This document shows positions 36,653 through 49,400 of a DNA stretch of 64,000 nt, piece after piece. Numbering within the stretch: position 1 is the first letter of the stretch; every line of letters starts with the position of its first letter. Location of the stretch: contig WBMW01003233.1 in assembly GCA_013396635.1 (NCBI GenBank), positions 186,018 to 250,017 on the forward strand, given 5' to 3'. Below the pieces are notes generated by a model. The model saw only the letters and a list, made by a program, of their open reading frames with translations. It was not told where the DNA came from and ran no database searches. This DNA comes from Penelope pileata. Its lineage: Eukaryota > Chordata > Aves > Galliformes > Cracidae. A program made the position numbers and the translations under genes.

Positions 36653-37201
36653 GGTTGCTCCAAAAACAATGCCTCCTATTTATTTCCATGGAAACTACAA
36701 TAGATACAAAGAGCAAAATAACACTATTGGATAGAGCAAACTCTTAGCTACAAAACACTCTTTTTCAACATAGTCACCACCATTAGTTATGCATTTTCGC
36801 CAGCGATGAACAAGAGCCTGCATGTCATGCTTGTAAAAATCTTCACCAGTGGACGTGACCACTGTTGCTGTTGCCACTGCTGAAACACACCACCCACCCC
36901 TCACTGTGCTCACATCCACCGTTTGGTCTCCATACACATTCAACAAGCATCAATAAATGTTGATGGGTGCCATTTTTTCTAAATGGAGGAATTCAATTCC
37001 ACACCTTCACTTCATTTGCACTTCCGTGTCAGACACCATTATGTCAGACTGCCTCTCTGCTGCCATCTGTCACACAGCAACAAAATGTAGCAGGATATTG
37101 GTGGATAGGTTCGACTTCTACTGCCATGCTGCCAACAACCACCTCTGACATCGTGGACCAACATAATAAAATAGGAGCAATTACTTTCAGAGCAGCCCTT
37201 A
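36653..37201 (-). mobile_element. Mariner-type DNA transposon, internally deleted copy 2
   Basis: Same element type as at 13311-13857 but inverted. The plus-strand start GGTTGCTCC..AAACAATGCC follows TA (36651-36652). The far end, read on the minus strand, is TAAGGGCTGCTCTGAAAGTAAT, with TA at 37202-37203. The total length is within 2-3 bp of copy 1. Both keep the same N-terminal and C-terminal transposase segments with the middle missing, so both come from one deletion derivative moved by a transposase supplied elsewhere. It is better conserved than copy 1 at the GCTCC ends. Boundaries could shift by a few bases. Confidence 0.92.
36695..37039 (-). pseudogene. Mariner transposase remnant (N- plus C-terminal pieces)
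   Basis: On the minus strand, an ATG at 37039 opens the N-terminal part, which contains IEFLHLEKMAPINIY and then LLNVYGDQTVDVSTVR. That part carries in-frame TGA stops. One lies where the related copy and family have His-Arg codons, as expected from CpG to TpG decay. The frame at 36946-36695 then runs without a stop through a C-terminal block, ALVHRWRKCITNGGDYVEK, typical of the mariner C-terminus. The catalytic core is absent. It is an inactive, non-autonomous relic. Confidence 0.85.
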
Positions 37202-38561
37202 TAGGTACCAATATCCCAGCATATCCCAGAATAATCTGCTGTCATTGTGAGCTGTTTCAGAGATAGCCCTCCTAGACATATATTAATCTATTGCTTTTTC
37301 TTTCTTTTTTTTTCTAATTGCTTTTTCCAAGTCTGAACTTCTGCTAAATGCATGGAAGTTCCAGTATAATTCGTGGCTGGATTGTGCGTTAAACTAGGAA
37401 CACTAGTCTCCAGAGACAACAAGTTAGTAGTTCGTTATTCTAAGGATGTATCAGACCAGGTATTTCAAGTAGGAAAAAAAACAGAAATATGAACATCATA
37501 GTAGAGACCATGGCAAGAATCTCAGACACATTCTTCTCTCTGGCATTTCCTATGGGGTTAGTTCAGGTGTTAGTGTGCTGTCTCTCGTGAATGAATTCCA
37601 TTCATAAGCACTAGGCTGTACCAAATCCTTGAACGAAGAATTTAAATATATTATTTGGGCTTCTGATTTCCGCTCCTGAGTCCAAAGACCAAAAATTTGT
37701 GTAGACTGACTGCATTAAGTCCACTGTAGTGGAACTGATCTTTGGTTCTTTAACTAAGCTATTTGAAGGCTGAGAGGAGAAATGGCTGCTCTTTCTTTAA
37801 ATTTAGGAGACAAACGTAAGGAAGTAAAAGTATTATTCTAAGCGGAAGTACTGTGTTGAATAGATTAGATAGTTAAAAACTAGTAACTAATACTGTTTGG
37901 GATAGAAAATAAAAGAAGGATTCTAAAATATTGAATCTTAAAAGAGGAATGAAAGGAAGAAACCTAATCATTTTCAAATGGCTTCAGTCAGTCTATGAAA
38001 GGTATTCTAGAGTCCAATTGATTGCCTATTAATAATGGAACTGTATGTGATGTGATCTACTCTTCATATGGTCTTTACACTTGGTAATGCTAATATGTAA
38101 CATAGGCTTTGAAGTCACACGTATCTGTGAATCTGTTATCTTATTTTAAAGTCTTTCTTGCAATTTATGATAACGAGACAGATCACCTCTCATTTTCTGT
38201 GTGGAATTCACCTAGTAAAATTTGGAATCCACTTGGAGTACCTTTATCGTCCAGCAAAAATGAAGAAGCTGAGAATATTCAGCAGTTCTTCAATTGTTTT
38301 CCTTACTTTACACAACCAGATCTCTTCAGGTAGCACTCAGATAAACATGGAGTGAATAATAAAAATAAGTAAGTCTAACAAGATAGCTGTAACCTGCAAG
38401 GATATGAAAATTAACTAGCAAGTTGCAAAATGCAGCTAGAAAGGATATGCAGGTAGAAATCATGATCCTACAGCAGTTTTTGGCTCAAACTATTAATGGA
38501 TTTGAAATAATACGTGAAATATTTTAGTTGATCTTAAGCTGCCTTTTTTATTGCATAATAT
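37202..38561. other. Unique AT-rich sequence, no gene seen
   Basis: No frame above 85 codons and no recognised repeat. It is AT-rich throughout and separates the mariner copy from the CR1/LTR cluster. Confidence 0.65.
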
Positions 38562-38722
38562 CTCAGAATCACAGAATGGAGGGGACCTCTGGAGGTCACC
38601 TGGTCCATCCCCTGCTCAAAGAGAGACGCTTAGAGCAGATTGTCCAGGACCAAGTCCAGGTGACTTTTGAAGATCTCCAAGGAGGGAGATTCATAGCCTC
38701 TGGGCAAAATATCCATCACAGG
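38562..38722 (-). mobile_element. CR1 LINE fragment, 3' end, minus strand
   Basis: It opens with CAGAATCACAGAATGGAGGGG (complement of the tandem CR1 octamers), followed by ACCTCTGGAGGTCACCTGGTCC and CCCCTGCTCAAAG. Then comes TCCAGGTGACTTTTGAAGATC and CTCCAAGGAGGGAGATTCATAGCCTCTGGGCAA. This order is the standard antisense CR1 3' end. The copy is 5'-truncated at about 38722, and a solo LTR sits 48 bp further on. Confidence 0.93.
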
Positions 38723-38770
38723 AAGTTGCATTCAGTACGAATCAGGATGATTCCTAATTTAAAAGACAGT

Positions 38771-39131
38771 TGTCTTAGTTTCTAAGTGAAACTTTCTCTC
38801 AGTGTCTGCTACAAAGCTGTGTTTTGGTTCTAGAAAGAAAACATGGCTGATAACACCCGGCAGCACTGAACAGAACCAAGGACATTTGTATGTCTCTGCC
38901 AGGAGAATGAAGAGGCTGGGGGGGCCGCAGGGAGCTGGGAGGGGACAAGAATGGGGCAGCTGACCCAAACTGACCAAAGGGATATTCCATACCATATGAC
39001 ATCATGTAATATAAAAGGAAGGGAAGTGAGCTGGGAGGGCCCGTTTGCTTGGGGATTGGCTGAGCATCGGTCGCGGTGGGTGAGCGAAAGGCTGTGTGGG
39101 GTTTCCAGGCCTGCCTGCTGAAACCAGAACA
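38771..39131 (+). mobile_element. Solo LTR of an avian ERVL-like endogenous retrovirus
   Basis: A 361-bp block starts TGTCTTAG and ends CCAGAACA (TG...CA). It is flanked on both sides by the 5-bp direct repeat ACAGT (38766-38770 and 39132-39136), the signature of retroviral integration. Inside are blocks typical of ERVL-like LTRs in birds: AGCTGGGAGGGGACA, then GGCAGCTGACCCAAACTGACC, then AAGGGATATTCCATACCATATGACATCATG, a TATA box, and near the end GGTGAGCGAAAGGCTGTGTGG. No internal gag, pol or env sequence and no second LTR follow, so it is the product of recombination between the two LTRs. It seems shorter than relatives I know, probably by loss of part of the R/U5 region; this is inference. 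I see no AATAAA signal in it. Confidence 0.92.
39010..39017 (+). promoter_or_regulatory. TATA box of the solo LTR
   Basis: TATAAAAG lies just after CATATGACATCATG, where the U3 promoter of this LTR type normally has its TATA element. Transcription would start about 25-30 bp downstream, near 39040, and read to the right. The motif is seen; activity is inference. Confidence 0.6.
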
Positions 39132-42100
39132 ACAGTCCACCTTTTTCTGAAGTCTTTACTATAAATATCACAGTTTCAAACAGTGAGAATAATCTGTCTG
39201 AATTTCAATGCCTGCACTCTGTTGGTACCTGCTTCTGAGATAATTATCCTTTTTTATAGTAAGTGAAGAGAAATAGACATTCCTATCACACAATTGATGG
39301 TTTCTTGAGAAAGATCTCTGAAAAGGTCAGATGTAGACATTTACATTGCAGCTATTTAACTACAAGTTAAATTCCACTAATAGAGATTTCTTCTGCCTAG
39401 TTTAGGAGTCTAAGTTTTAGAAATCTATGGAAGAATTACCACGAGAACCAAAGTCCTTTGTGTTGTAAATGGAGAAAAGTTGGTGCCTAACTTAGCTACT
39501 CAAATCCTAGTGGGCATTAATTTTCTCTAGATGCCATTGAAAACACCTACTTTTCTTTCTTGTCTTGATAAGCGTCTACTTTTATAGAATGAGTTAATGA
39601 GGAATCTAAGATTAGAAGGAAGTTAGATATGTAAGCTAAACAAGCTGGACCACCTTTTACATTGACATCTGTTTCCGATGGTGACACACTGACATCTTTG
39701 CATCACCAATGATTACGCAACAGAAAAAAAGAGTGATTGAACAGAAAATTAAACATATACTGATTTCTGCACTCGTGTCTATACACTACAATAAGGCTTT
39801 TTCTAGATACAGGTAAGTAACTCTGTAGTAGATATAGAAAGGAAAGGGAGAGAAAGATAGACATGATATCAAGCTCCAAACACTCCAGAAATATGTAGGT
39901 AAAGAGGTAGGTGAAAAGTGCTAAATAAAAATAATTAAAAAAAATCAAAATAATTTTTCATTGTGTGCATGAATAGAGTAGAATAGAATATAAAATATCT
40001 ATAAAATATCAACAAAAGTTTTCTGGCTTCAGAAAGAAAATACAATCCCATAATGGAATCCCTAGCTGGATAGAACAATTATTCATACTGACGCTGGTGC
40101 TTTATAATGGTCCTGAGTATGACAGTGGTCTGCAAAGCAGTGCAACTGGACCTGGATGTCAGTCTGGAGTATTGGAGATACAGCAGAGAGGTTCTGCAAT
40201 TGGACTGCTTCCTCTGTGCTTTCATGCCTAACTGTGATTTCTATGCCTATGCCTCAACTACTTTCTGCTTTATCACTGATAGAAACTGTGATGACTGTCT
40301 TATGACCTGTTTGCTTAAAATGGGCTTTCTGCCTCAGCTGAGTGCGGCTGTAAAACAAACGATACCTAACAGGACTATTTATTTGGAGGAATGTCACTCC
40401 TTGTTGTGGCCTCCATTGGCAAGAACACAGAGCACTGCAGTTCTTAACTGGCATCTTTATGTCAACAATGTGTTACTTTCAGAGTGCATATTTGGAATCA
40501 AAATATAAAGCTGTAGTTATAGACAGGTACTTTAGAATTAAATTTTATGCTTCTAAATAGATTTACAATAGACGACTGAACAGGTACGTGAGGTATCTGA
40601 AACTTCATTAGTGTTATTCATCCAATTAAGTGGTAACATGGCAAGAGTTTCTTCTTTTGAGAAATTTGTATTTTCAAAATTTACTTGATACAGTGAAAGA
40701 TTTCTATCTGTTAGGAGACCCAAGATTCTAATGGTAGACAGGCTAATGATAAGAGATCTGCCTCCAGAATTAATTCGTATTTATCTAATTCAATGGGAAA
40801 AAAAGGAAAAACAAATTATCACAAAAGAACCATGCCATTTTTAAAATGCAAGCATGCTGGCTTTAAAACCATATGTTTAATCACTTTTCTTTGCAAGTTT
40901 CTCTACCAGGCACTTTCAATATGCTCAATTTGTTAAAAGTGCACAAGTATGCTTTTTAAAAAGTAGCGTTCATATGTTATTGTGCTTACTTTCACTATAA
41001 AAATAGACCTCCTAGCACTCGGATAGGATAAAGACTTTTGAAAACAAGTGTTTTAACTCATGTCCTAGACACCTCTGAATCTGCTTTGCACTTGGAGATG
41101 TCCGTGCATGGAAAGGAGAGCACTTGCTGTTGTGCAGAAGCTAGTTTTATGGAACTTGGCTTTTTTCAGTGCAATTAGAGCCTAATGGCCTGTAAAAAGG
41201 AATCCTAGTCTCACATATTAATTATATCTCATGGGGCATAGCTTCTGTCTTCTCCATTTCTTCCTTCACTCTCAGAGTAAGAAAGAGGGCATTTTTTGAC
41301 ATCATGCAGCTATCTTTTCTTATTGATTTTTTTTCCCCTGATATGACCTCAGCAGACCTGCATAGGTGCAACTGAAAGCAGCAATTGGCTACAGTTCTCT
41401 TTTTCCAAGGACGTTAGTTACCCCAGCAGGTGCAGGCAGACCTGAGCTCAGTTTGCCTTTCCTCAGAGCTAGCTGACAGAGCAGCAGTGTGGACAGGACG
41501 AATCCAGGGCTGTCTGCACCCACCTGTGCAGGCATGCTCTGTAAATCGTTAGTCACAACCGTGGGATTAACACCTCTAACACCATCTATGTAAGGGCTGG
41601 CTGCAGAAAGCATGCTAGATGAAGATGCTCTCTGTAAGTCATAAGCAGCTCAATCAGCAATTTGTTGCACCAGGAGAGAGGACAATGAGTTTCCCTTTGG
41701 AAACGCCCACTCTCTTCGTTCTCTCAGGGACTGCAGTGGTTACCTTTGACCTCTGTCTAACTTGGAGAAGTTGGTGTTAAATAAGAGGAGTTTCATCCCC
41801 AAGGGCTAGAGTGCAAGCACCTTCCACAGAGTGGAAGCACAGCTCTCAGGAGTCAGTGGCAGGGTGCCAGCCAACAGGACTGCAGCTACCTTGGTCGGAT
41901 GTCCCAGAAAGGATTAAGCAAAGAGTTAATGCCTTTGTTTTCAGAGTTTTGAGAACTGGAGCGCGTAAAAACTGGAGCTCGGAAAACGTGATGTCCTGAA
42001 ACAATTTTAAACTGTTGGCAGGTCTGAACAGATTTATGTAGCAGTCATGGGCATTTGCAATTAGAAATCATGGTCTATTTAAATCCTAATAAATATCTTC

Positions 42101-43147
42101 TGCTCAACTGTGTCAAAACAAAGTGTGAGATACCTTCAGTGGATTCCTTAAACAAATAATATTAAACTTAAATAATGCCCTCCAGGTATTATAGTGAAAC
42201 ACCTGTTTTCTTGAGCAACATTTACTCCCATGGGAAATAAGTTCAAAGCCAATATAGTAGCATACAAAATGTTTTTGCCAGATACAAATCCTGCCTACGT
42301 TCGGTATTGCAAATGGATTTTTTTTTCCTTATGCAGTCATCTTTCCTTAATAACCCAAGGTCATTTATACAATCTGACTATTTTCATTTATATGAAAGAA
42401 ATTATTGTCGGAAACATTAAAATGCAATCTATTTTTGAAAGAATTTGTTGAGTTTAAAGGAAGGAAAAAGTAAAGCTTCTACCCAGATAAGGTTTAAATG
42501 TTTCTTCTGCAAGGTGGAGAAAGCTTTGTGCTTCAGCAATAGTTTTCCTTTGGTCCTCAAAAATAATCTGAAGTGAAACTCATCCAAGTGAATGAAAAGA
42601 TCCCAGTTTTCTTAATAAGTTTTGGATTGCAGCTAACTCCTGTTTCCATTGTTTTCAACAGTACAATGTCTAGCTGGGTTGAAATGATTCAATTCTTAAC
42701 TGTCTGTATGTCATAAATAATTTCACAAAATCAATAGTAAATATAAAGTGTGATTGTAATCAGGCCTCACTAATGTTGAATTATTAGTCAGAGTTAAAAT
42801 TTAATTTGCAATACGCATTAGTTTTGGGAAGGATGACAGTAGTAGAGAAGAATAAATGGAAAAAACTAAAGGCCATTGTTGAGGTCACTTCTGCCTTTTA
42901 GTTGATACTCTGGTTTTGTTATAGTCAAAAGCAAAGTTGTCATTGATTTCAGATAGGACAGGATTTTATCTATTGTGCTTCTCCTCCATGTTTCATTTAA
43001 GAATCATGGCTGTTAAGTCCTCTGAGTAAGCAGAGAAGGATACACTTGATTATATTTAGAGACTTTTCCACTACTCAAATTTTTCCATTTACTTCTGTAG
43101 TTTGACTGAGCCTTTTGCAAACATTAAAACCCACTGAGGGCTGGGTG

Positions 43148-43194
43148 TGAGCATTTCCAGAATTAATGGCAAATGAGCATTTTCAGAACTAATG
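43148..43194 (+). repeat. Imperfect 21-bp direct repeat
   Basis: TGAGCATTTCCAGAATTAATG (43148-43168) recurs as TGAGCATTTTCAGAACTAATG (43174-43194) with two changes and a 5-bp spacer. It is a small local duplication of moderate age. Confidence 0.9.
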
Positions 43195-43784
43195 TTCTAG
43201 CTAAAACAATTTCCTAGTAAATTGTTCACAAGCAGCGATCTTCCTTCAGTTCTCAACTATGCAAAGCAATTTAATCATACACTAAAGACAACTGGAAAAA
43301 AGTTGCCTAAGTTTCAGCCTCTCCTAGAAATGCAACCATTAATGTTTTCAATGATCTTTCCTAATTCCAATTGGAAAGAGCTTTTATTCTGGTACCTCCC
43401 AGTTCAGTTTGCATTCTCTGGAAATCATCTCCAATGAGATTATTATCCTAGGGCAATTAAACAGAAATTTAGAGATAAACACAACCAAATAAACAGAAAG
43501 ACGTGAGATGTGAGGTTCAGAGGAGACGTGGCTTAGACCCTCCTTCTGTTCTAGGAACATATGTGTTGAAGCCAAACCTCACCTCACAAGGCACTGTGAT
43601 AACATATTTCTTCTTGGAAGAGGGAGAGATGAGGAAAGACCTACAATCCTCCAGGTAGCCAGCGTTACCCCAGAATCTGCTGGTGTGATAGCAGAGCAAG
43701 CTGCTTTACTTCATTCATAAGATAATATAAATCTGGCTATTGGATATGTTTTTGCAAAGTGAAAATATATACACATATATCCTC

Positions 43785-43824
43785 CAAGCTCAACTATATT
43801 CAGCAGTTCAAGCTCAACTATATT
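43785..43824 (+). repeat. 16-bp exact direct repeat, 8-bp spacer
   Basis: CAAGCTCAACTATATT occurs at 43785-43800 and again at 43809-43824. This is a recent local duplication with a 24-bp period. Confidence 0.95.
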
Positions 43825-46381
43825 ATTGCTCAGCTATGGTCCTACATCTGTTCATAGCTTAACATGGTGAGCATGTTTTTCACAAGTCCAAAGAAAGGCT
43901 GAAAATTTGATATCATCCAGATTCAAAGGAAAAGGGATGGAAAAAGAAAATCTCAATGGTGAAAATGAGGGCTCAGCCAGCCCTACAGCAGTTTGACCTG
44001 AAAATAGCCTCCAGCAGCCACCAATGCAGCTGTCAGTGGAGTTTTCAATAGCCAGATGTTGTTACTGGAAAATACATTCCAGAGTTCATTGGAGCTACTT
44101 ATAGTCCTGACCTTGTTTGACCAAGGCAGCTGATTCTGTAGCTAAAAAAAGGTATTGCAGATTAAGCTGAATGTGAAGCTTCAGCTATAGAATTATACGG
44201 TATTTTGCTTGCAAAAGTGTAATGACTAGACCATGTACGTGCCTCTTTACTGTGCCAATACAACTGATTTCTGAAAAATTTTAACCTGTTCTATATATCT
44301 CATGAGGTCAGCTTATCATTCAAGAAATGGGTGAAGCTGGTATATTTTCCTGCCTTTTGAGCACTTGTCTGATTTTCTGTCTGGTCCCTTTAAAATTTCT
44401 CCTGTCCTGTTGTATCTTTATTGTCCTTCAGGATGAATACTGTAAGATAACTGGGAAAAAAGATTTTGTGAAAAAAAAAAAGCTATCTTTTTGCAAAACA
44501 AGAAGGATTTTCAAGGTCCTAGAACGTGCTAGTTCCTCAGCCACCCACAGAATGCGTGGCAGAATTAAATACATCTGACATGTATAGTACATCATGTCAT
44601 GTCTGCTGATGTGATCCAATAGAGTACTAAGCATTACTCAATGCAGGGCTTATAGAAATGAAAAGGAGATACTGATTGCTTAATATTTACTTACAATTTG
44701 CGAAACAGGATGAATAATCACACCTTTCTTTCGGAGGCAATTTTTCTAATTCCTGTATGGAAAAAAAGTTCAATTAGACAGACTTCTTTTTTCTAACGTC
44801 TTAGAATGTTTGGTAAAATATATGGTTGGGAGCTTGCAATTCTAATGAGTTTTCAGCAGTGAGACAGTAGAGGGAGAGGAGGGGTAGTCATTCAAAACTT
44901 GACCCTGTAAACAGGGACTATTTATATTCTTTTACATGCTTCTGAATCTGAAATGCTCTCAATGTTGCTGCGCTGCCGTTGTCCATGTGAGCCCTGAGGG
45001 TGAGCAGTGTGTATGAATCTGTAGTATATTTCAAAACTTGCAATGTTAATGTCAAGTTGCCTCAAATTTCAACACTACCTAGGAAAATATCTGCTCAGTT
45101 TTGATTGGATGAGAGAGTACTTATCATTTCCAGATTTCACCCATTGTATAGGTGTCCTGCGATATTAATGTTTCATCATACACACATTAGGCATGCCCTG
45201 TGGGTTCAGATAAAAGCATTGTTAAGCCTTAACCTCCTCCTTCCTTTCTCACCTTATCCATTAAGCAAAAGGCAGATGGCAGCAGTCATTCCCATCATAG
45301 CCTCATTTTTCCAGGTCTCTTACTTTCTGTTTAAAAGATGTCACTTCAGCTGTGAGGTCCTTTTAGCACAGAGTACACTTTTGGCTTGCTCCACTTTTTG
45401 CCATTGCAAAGCACAGAAGAAATAACTTTTTAGGTAACTTCAATTTGGTCTGCTTATGGGGTCTGTCAAAGGTGACCAGATCTTCATTGGTACTCCATTT
45501 TTTGTGTTCCTACAGACAGTCTTGTACATGTTATAGCCTCTCCATTTCTTCTTCCTTTGGTATTTTGTAAATATTCCAGAATTATTGACATATGTTTTGT
45601 CAACCCTGCATTTTTCTCTAGAATTTGCAGTTATTTTTCTCTACTCCGTGCTGTATGGGAGGATGTCTCAAATATGGTACCTAGGGACTTTGCATTTCTG
45701 ATCTTCCTAGATGCATGAGCTGTCTGTACTGTGTGCTTCTGTAATGCACTCTGGTTAATATATTTTGTCAATTTGTAGTTTTCTTATCAAATGTGTAATC
45801 ACTCAGTATCATGTTGGAGTTTGTTAATACTTGTACACATCATAGGCGTCAGAGGGGTGTTACGATTAAGAAGACAAAACAGAACATGAGCTTTTAAAAC
45901 TACAAACAGAAATGTATTTCTTAGGGCAGATAATAAGAGAAACTGTTGAGAAAAATAAGAAAACTGAGAAGTAAGGTAGAGAGAATTGTCTTATATACTA
46001 AAAATTTTTCTTCTTTCATTGCATAAAGACTTTCAGTCCAAGAAACATCTTTTTTGGCTGACTGTACCTAGTTAGTACTATCAGTAAACATTTCATCAGT
46101 TGTTCAGAGATAGAAAAAAAAAAAGAAACCAACAAATGAATGAATCATCCAATCTAAAGTAAACATTGAACCAACTCTGCAGTTAACTCCAAGATTATAT
46201 TCACTTTGAATATAGATGAATTTTTTTATGCTTTTATACTTAAAAATGATAGAGCATTTGAACATTTGGAACACTTCAAAATCTATCTAAAATTACTGTG
46301 AAAGGAAAATTTTGGCATACTCAAAAAAACACAGAACAAAAAAAGAGAAAAAGAAAAAGAGCATTAGAGGCTCATCTTTTA

Positions 46382-46423
46382 CTTTTTTCTTCCTCTTCTT
46401 CTTCTTCTTCTTCTTTTTTTTTT
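46382..46423 (+). repeat. (CTT)n / T-rich pyrimidine tract
   Basis: A 42-nt uninterrupted pyrimidine run includes about six CTT units and a T-run, followed by AATAG. Acceptor-like AG dinucleotides follow at 46427-46428 and about 46446-46447, but I see no exon after them. Confidence 0.95.
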
Positions 46424-49400
46424 AATAGATACTCCTTTCCTCACAGATCCCTGAGTGAAAATTAGAGGCTGAGTTTATAAAATTACCAGCCCTACCCTTG
46501 TCAGATCTTCATATATTTCAGCTGGAAAAACTAGAAAGGGGACATTAAGCTTTATAGAAACCCACAATTATGGAGGAACACATATATTCAGAACAATTAG
46601 AGGTGCATTTGAAGAGAAATTTGTGAAAAACTGTTGATTACCAGACTGAAAAGCAATTGTGGAATTGTAAAGCAGTGGAAGATTTTATTCTGCAGAGTCC
46701 TGATCACTGGGAAGACAGTTTGATGAACGTAGCATACTGGGTTGTCTGGAGTACACAGACTTTGATGCCCTCCAGGCTAAATGGCTATTACACAAATAAG
46801 TCTGCACAGGACTGTGGTTTTATGGCTTATCTACATTGCTGAAACAAGGAGCTCAGGGACTGAGCTCTAGTATGTGTCTCTAGAAGACTCAAACCCCTTA
46901 CTAGAGTAGTTCATTCTCTAGTTTTGGTCTGGAGTGCTCCAGTCAGCTCCTCCTAAGTGCTCTTGAGAGCCTGCACTAAGCAGCACGCAGAGGAACGAAG
47001 CTATGGCATATGCCTGGGGTTTGGTCTGGAGCCTTCTCCTGTTTGGGAGCACAGACACAGCCTCACAGATCCGTGCCATGGTGCCCCATTCCCGAGATGT
47101 GCTGAGCTTCACTATTAGCAGGGCCTGAAGAAACAGCAAGGAGATAGCACTTTGCAGGCACGTATATCTACAGGTTACTGACTGCTCCTGTAGGAGAAGT
47201 ACAGTGGGCACTAGAGAGCTACACACTTACAATGCATGTCAATGTCAGAAGTGTTTATGGTAGTAAATTCATTTTCAGAAATCCAACTTCTCAAGGCAAA
47301 AATTTTGTTCTAGTCTGACTGCTGGGCAGCCAGTTTTTTGTTTCTTTGAAGCATGAACTGATAGGCTTGAAGCAGAACACTTTACCTTTAGGGAGATGAT
47401 AATTTGTGGATAGATCAAGGCAATTCTTGCTACTGTCCACCCTGTTCTACTTTTCTTCTTTGAAAGATCAAGTAAAACTTTTGGACTCCATCTTTTTGTT
47501 GTGGGTGCATTTAAGACAAGGGTGAGGGCAAAGGAAGTGCATCCCTTTCTGGCTTTCTTATGGGTTTATCTACTTTATATTTAACACCATTTTTTTTCTT
47601 TCTCCTCTGACTACAAGGGAAAGGGACATTGATTAGAGAACAAAGGACATCAGTTTGAGACTGTAGTTCACAAGATGTGCGTTACTCCCTCCTACTCTGG
47701 GTAAGGGTGGAAAAGTGAGGCAGATGGCAAACAAGATTCAATGGACAAGAAGTCAGCTGAAGGACTGGTTATATACGGGATACATTACTCCTGGGCAGTC
47801 AGGAGGTTCTTCTTAGGGTTGCTTTCTGCCTTCCCTTATCTTTGAGCAGAACACAAGAGCTGCCTATGCAGAGGGGGGAAGGTAGGGTCCCACATTTCTG
47901 TTCAGATCAAAGAGTAGCTTCTCTCATAGAGGAAGCATCATGTGCAGTCCTTGGGAAATGCAGCAAAAGTGCTGGTACTAGAGAAGAGGATGTTTGGGAA
48001 GTTGGGGTTCAGTGAGCACAACACACAAATAGGTGGGATTGTGGGAAGAGAGAAAGTTAAAAACAGAGGGAAACAGAAAAGTTTAAGATCACGTAGACAG
48101 GACAACTGAAAGGGAAGCCATGCAGCCAAGAATGCTGAGGAAGAAGGAAAAGGTAGGTTTGAAAGTCATATCTCTTCTAGCTTCAAAAGCAAACTGAAGC
48201 CATAGACTGCTCCTTCTTTCCCTTTTCTCTTTCTTTCAGTTTCACTGACACAGAGTTTTCAGAATTTTTTGAACTGAGTATATCTAGAATATATGGGTGG
48301 ACAGAACCAATAGAAACAATTTGATATCTCCAGAGAACAGCCCATCGAATCGTCTTCAATACCTAATTTAGGATGGAAATAAAACAGAAATGGAAATTAA
48401 AAACAAACTTTGCATATACATAGTGAAGAAAAATAAGCAGTATCTGAGTTAATTTACATTTCCCTAAGGACAGTAGCTTAACATAGTGGTACGTATCTTA
48501 AAACAGGACTTCATGCTTGGCTGTCTGTTAGTCTCATCTTGGCTTTCCCTCAACTTCATAGCCTGGTGTTTGCATCCCTCCAGCACATATTCATTTATTT
48601 GTTTTTAATCAAGTATTAAAGTATATAGGGAAATAGCTGAGACCCAAGGCACAACAAGTTCTTAGTGTGATCTGGAAGAACTTCCAACAAAATTAAATTC
48701 CTGCTCTTTCTCACACAGAGTTATTACTTGATCTGTCTCTCTTGTCCCTTCAGCCTGTGATGATAACAGCACTGGAAGTAATACCTATTTTAAAATTTAT
48801 AGTATTGCTTGTTTACTGTTTTTTTCTTTTTCAATTTTCTCTGAAAAGTGAAGCTTCATTTCATTCCAGTATCATCCTTTTTTTTTGATGGATAAAACTC
48901 AGCCATGGCGTATCACTTGAACTGACATCCAATTCTCACTGACTAGAGTGGTGCAAAAAGCTTGGTATCTCAAATACCATGATAAATGAAATATTTCAAT
49001 ACAAGTAAAAAGCATGTCCATGGGGAGGTTGTTCTCAAAATCTGTTGAAGATTGAAATGTGATACTAATATACTATCAGTCTTCTGAAAGGAGATGAGAT
49101 GAGTATGTCTTTTTGACTACCAAGAGACATTGAAAAATAAATTCCTTGTTTAAATTTTCAAATACAAATAGGGAATTTTAACTATTTCAGATTACTCAAG
49201 TTGCTATCATAAAGGATCTTAATGTTAAAAGTACTTCCTGAAAATCAAGATCCTTTTAAGTTGTCTCTGATTGAGTGTTGAGACACTGAGGAGGGCAGAA
49301 GTCAGGCTTGTCACACTTTTCTACAGCAACACTTTATTTAGAATTCTGAAGCATGTCAGCAGCTCCTACTAAACTCTTGCACCTCTCGTCTTTTTCTCAA

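Larger units (their letters stand above)
39137..46381. other. Long unique AT-rich stretch, no gene seen
   Basis: About 7.2 kb without a supportable gene. The longest frame is 133 codons (40107-40508, +). It is Cys-rich in its middle part but shows no spaced motif or domain I recognise. Two small local duplications are listed separately. No transposon body is recognisable. Confidence 0.62.

Noticed and set aside
38799..39171. Two 113-codon minus-strand frames
   Set aside because: They lie antisense within and beside the solo LTR. LTR sequence explains the open frames, and no viral or cellular protein is recognisable.
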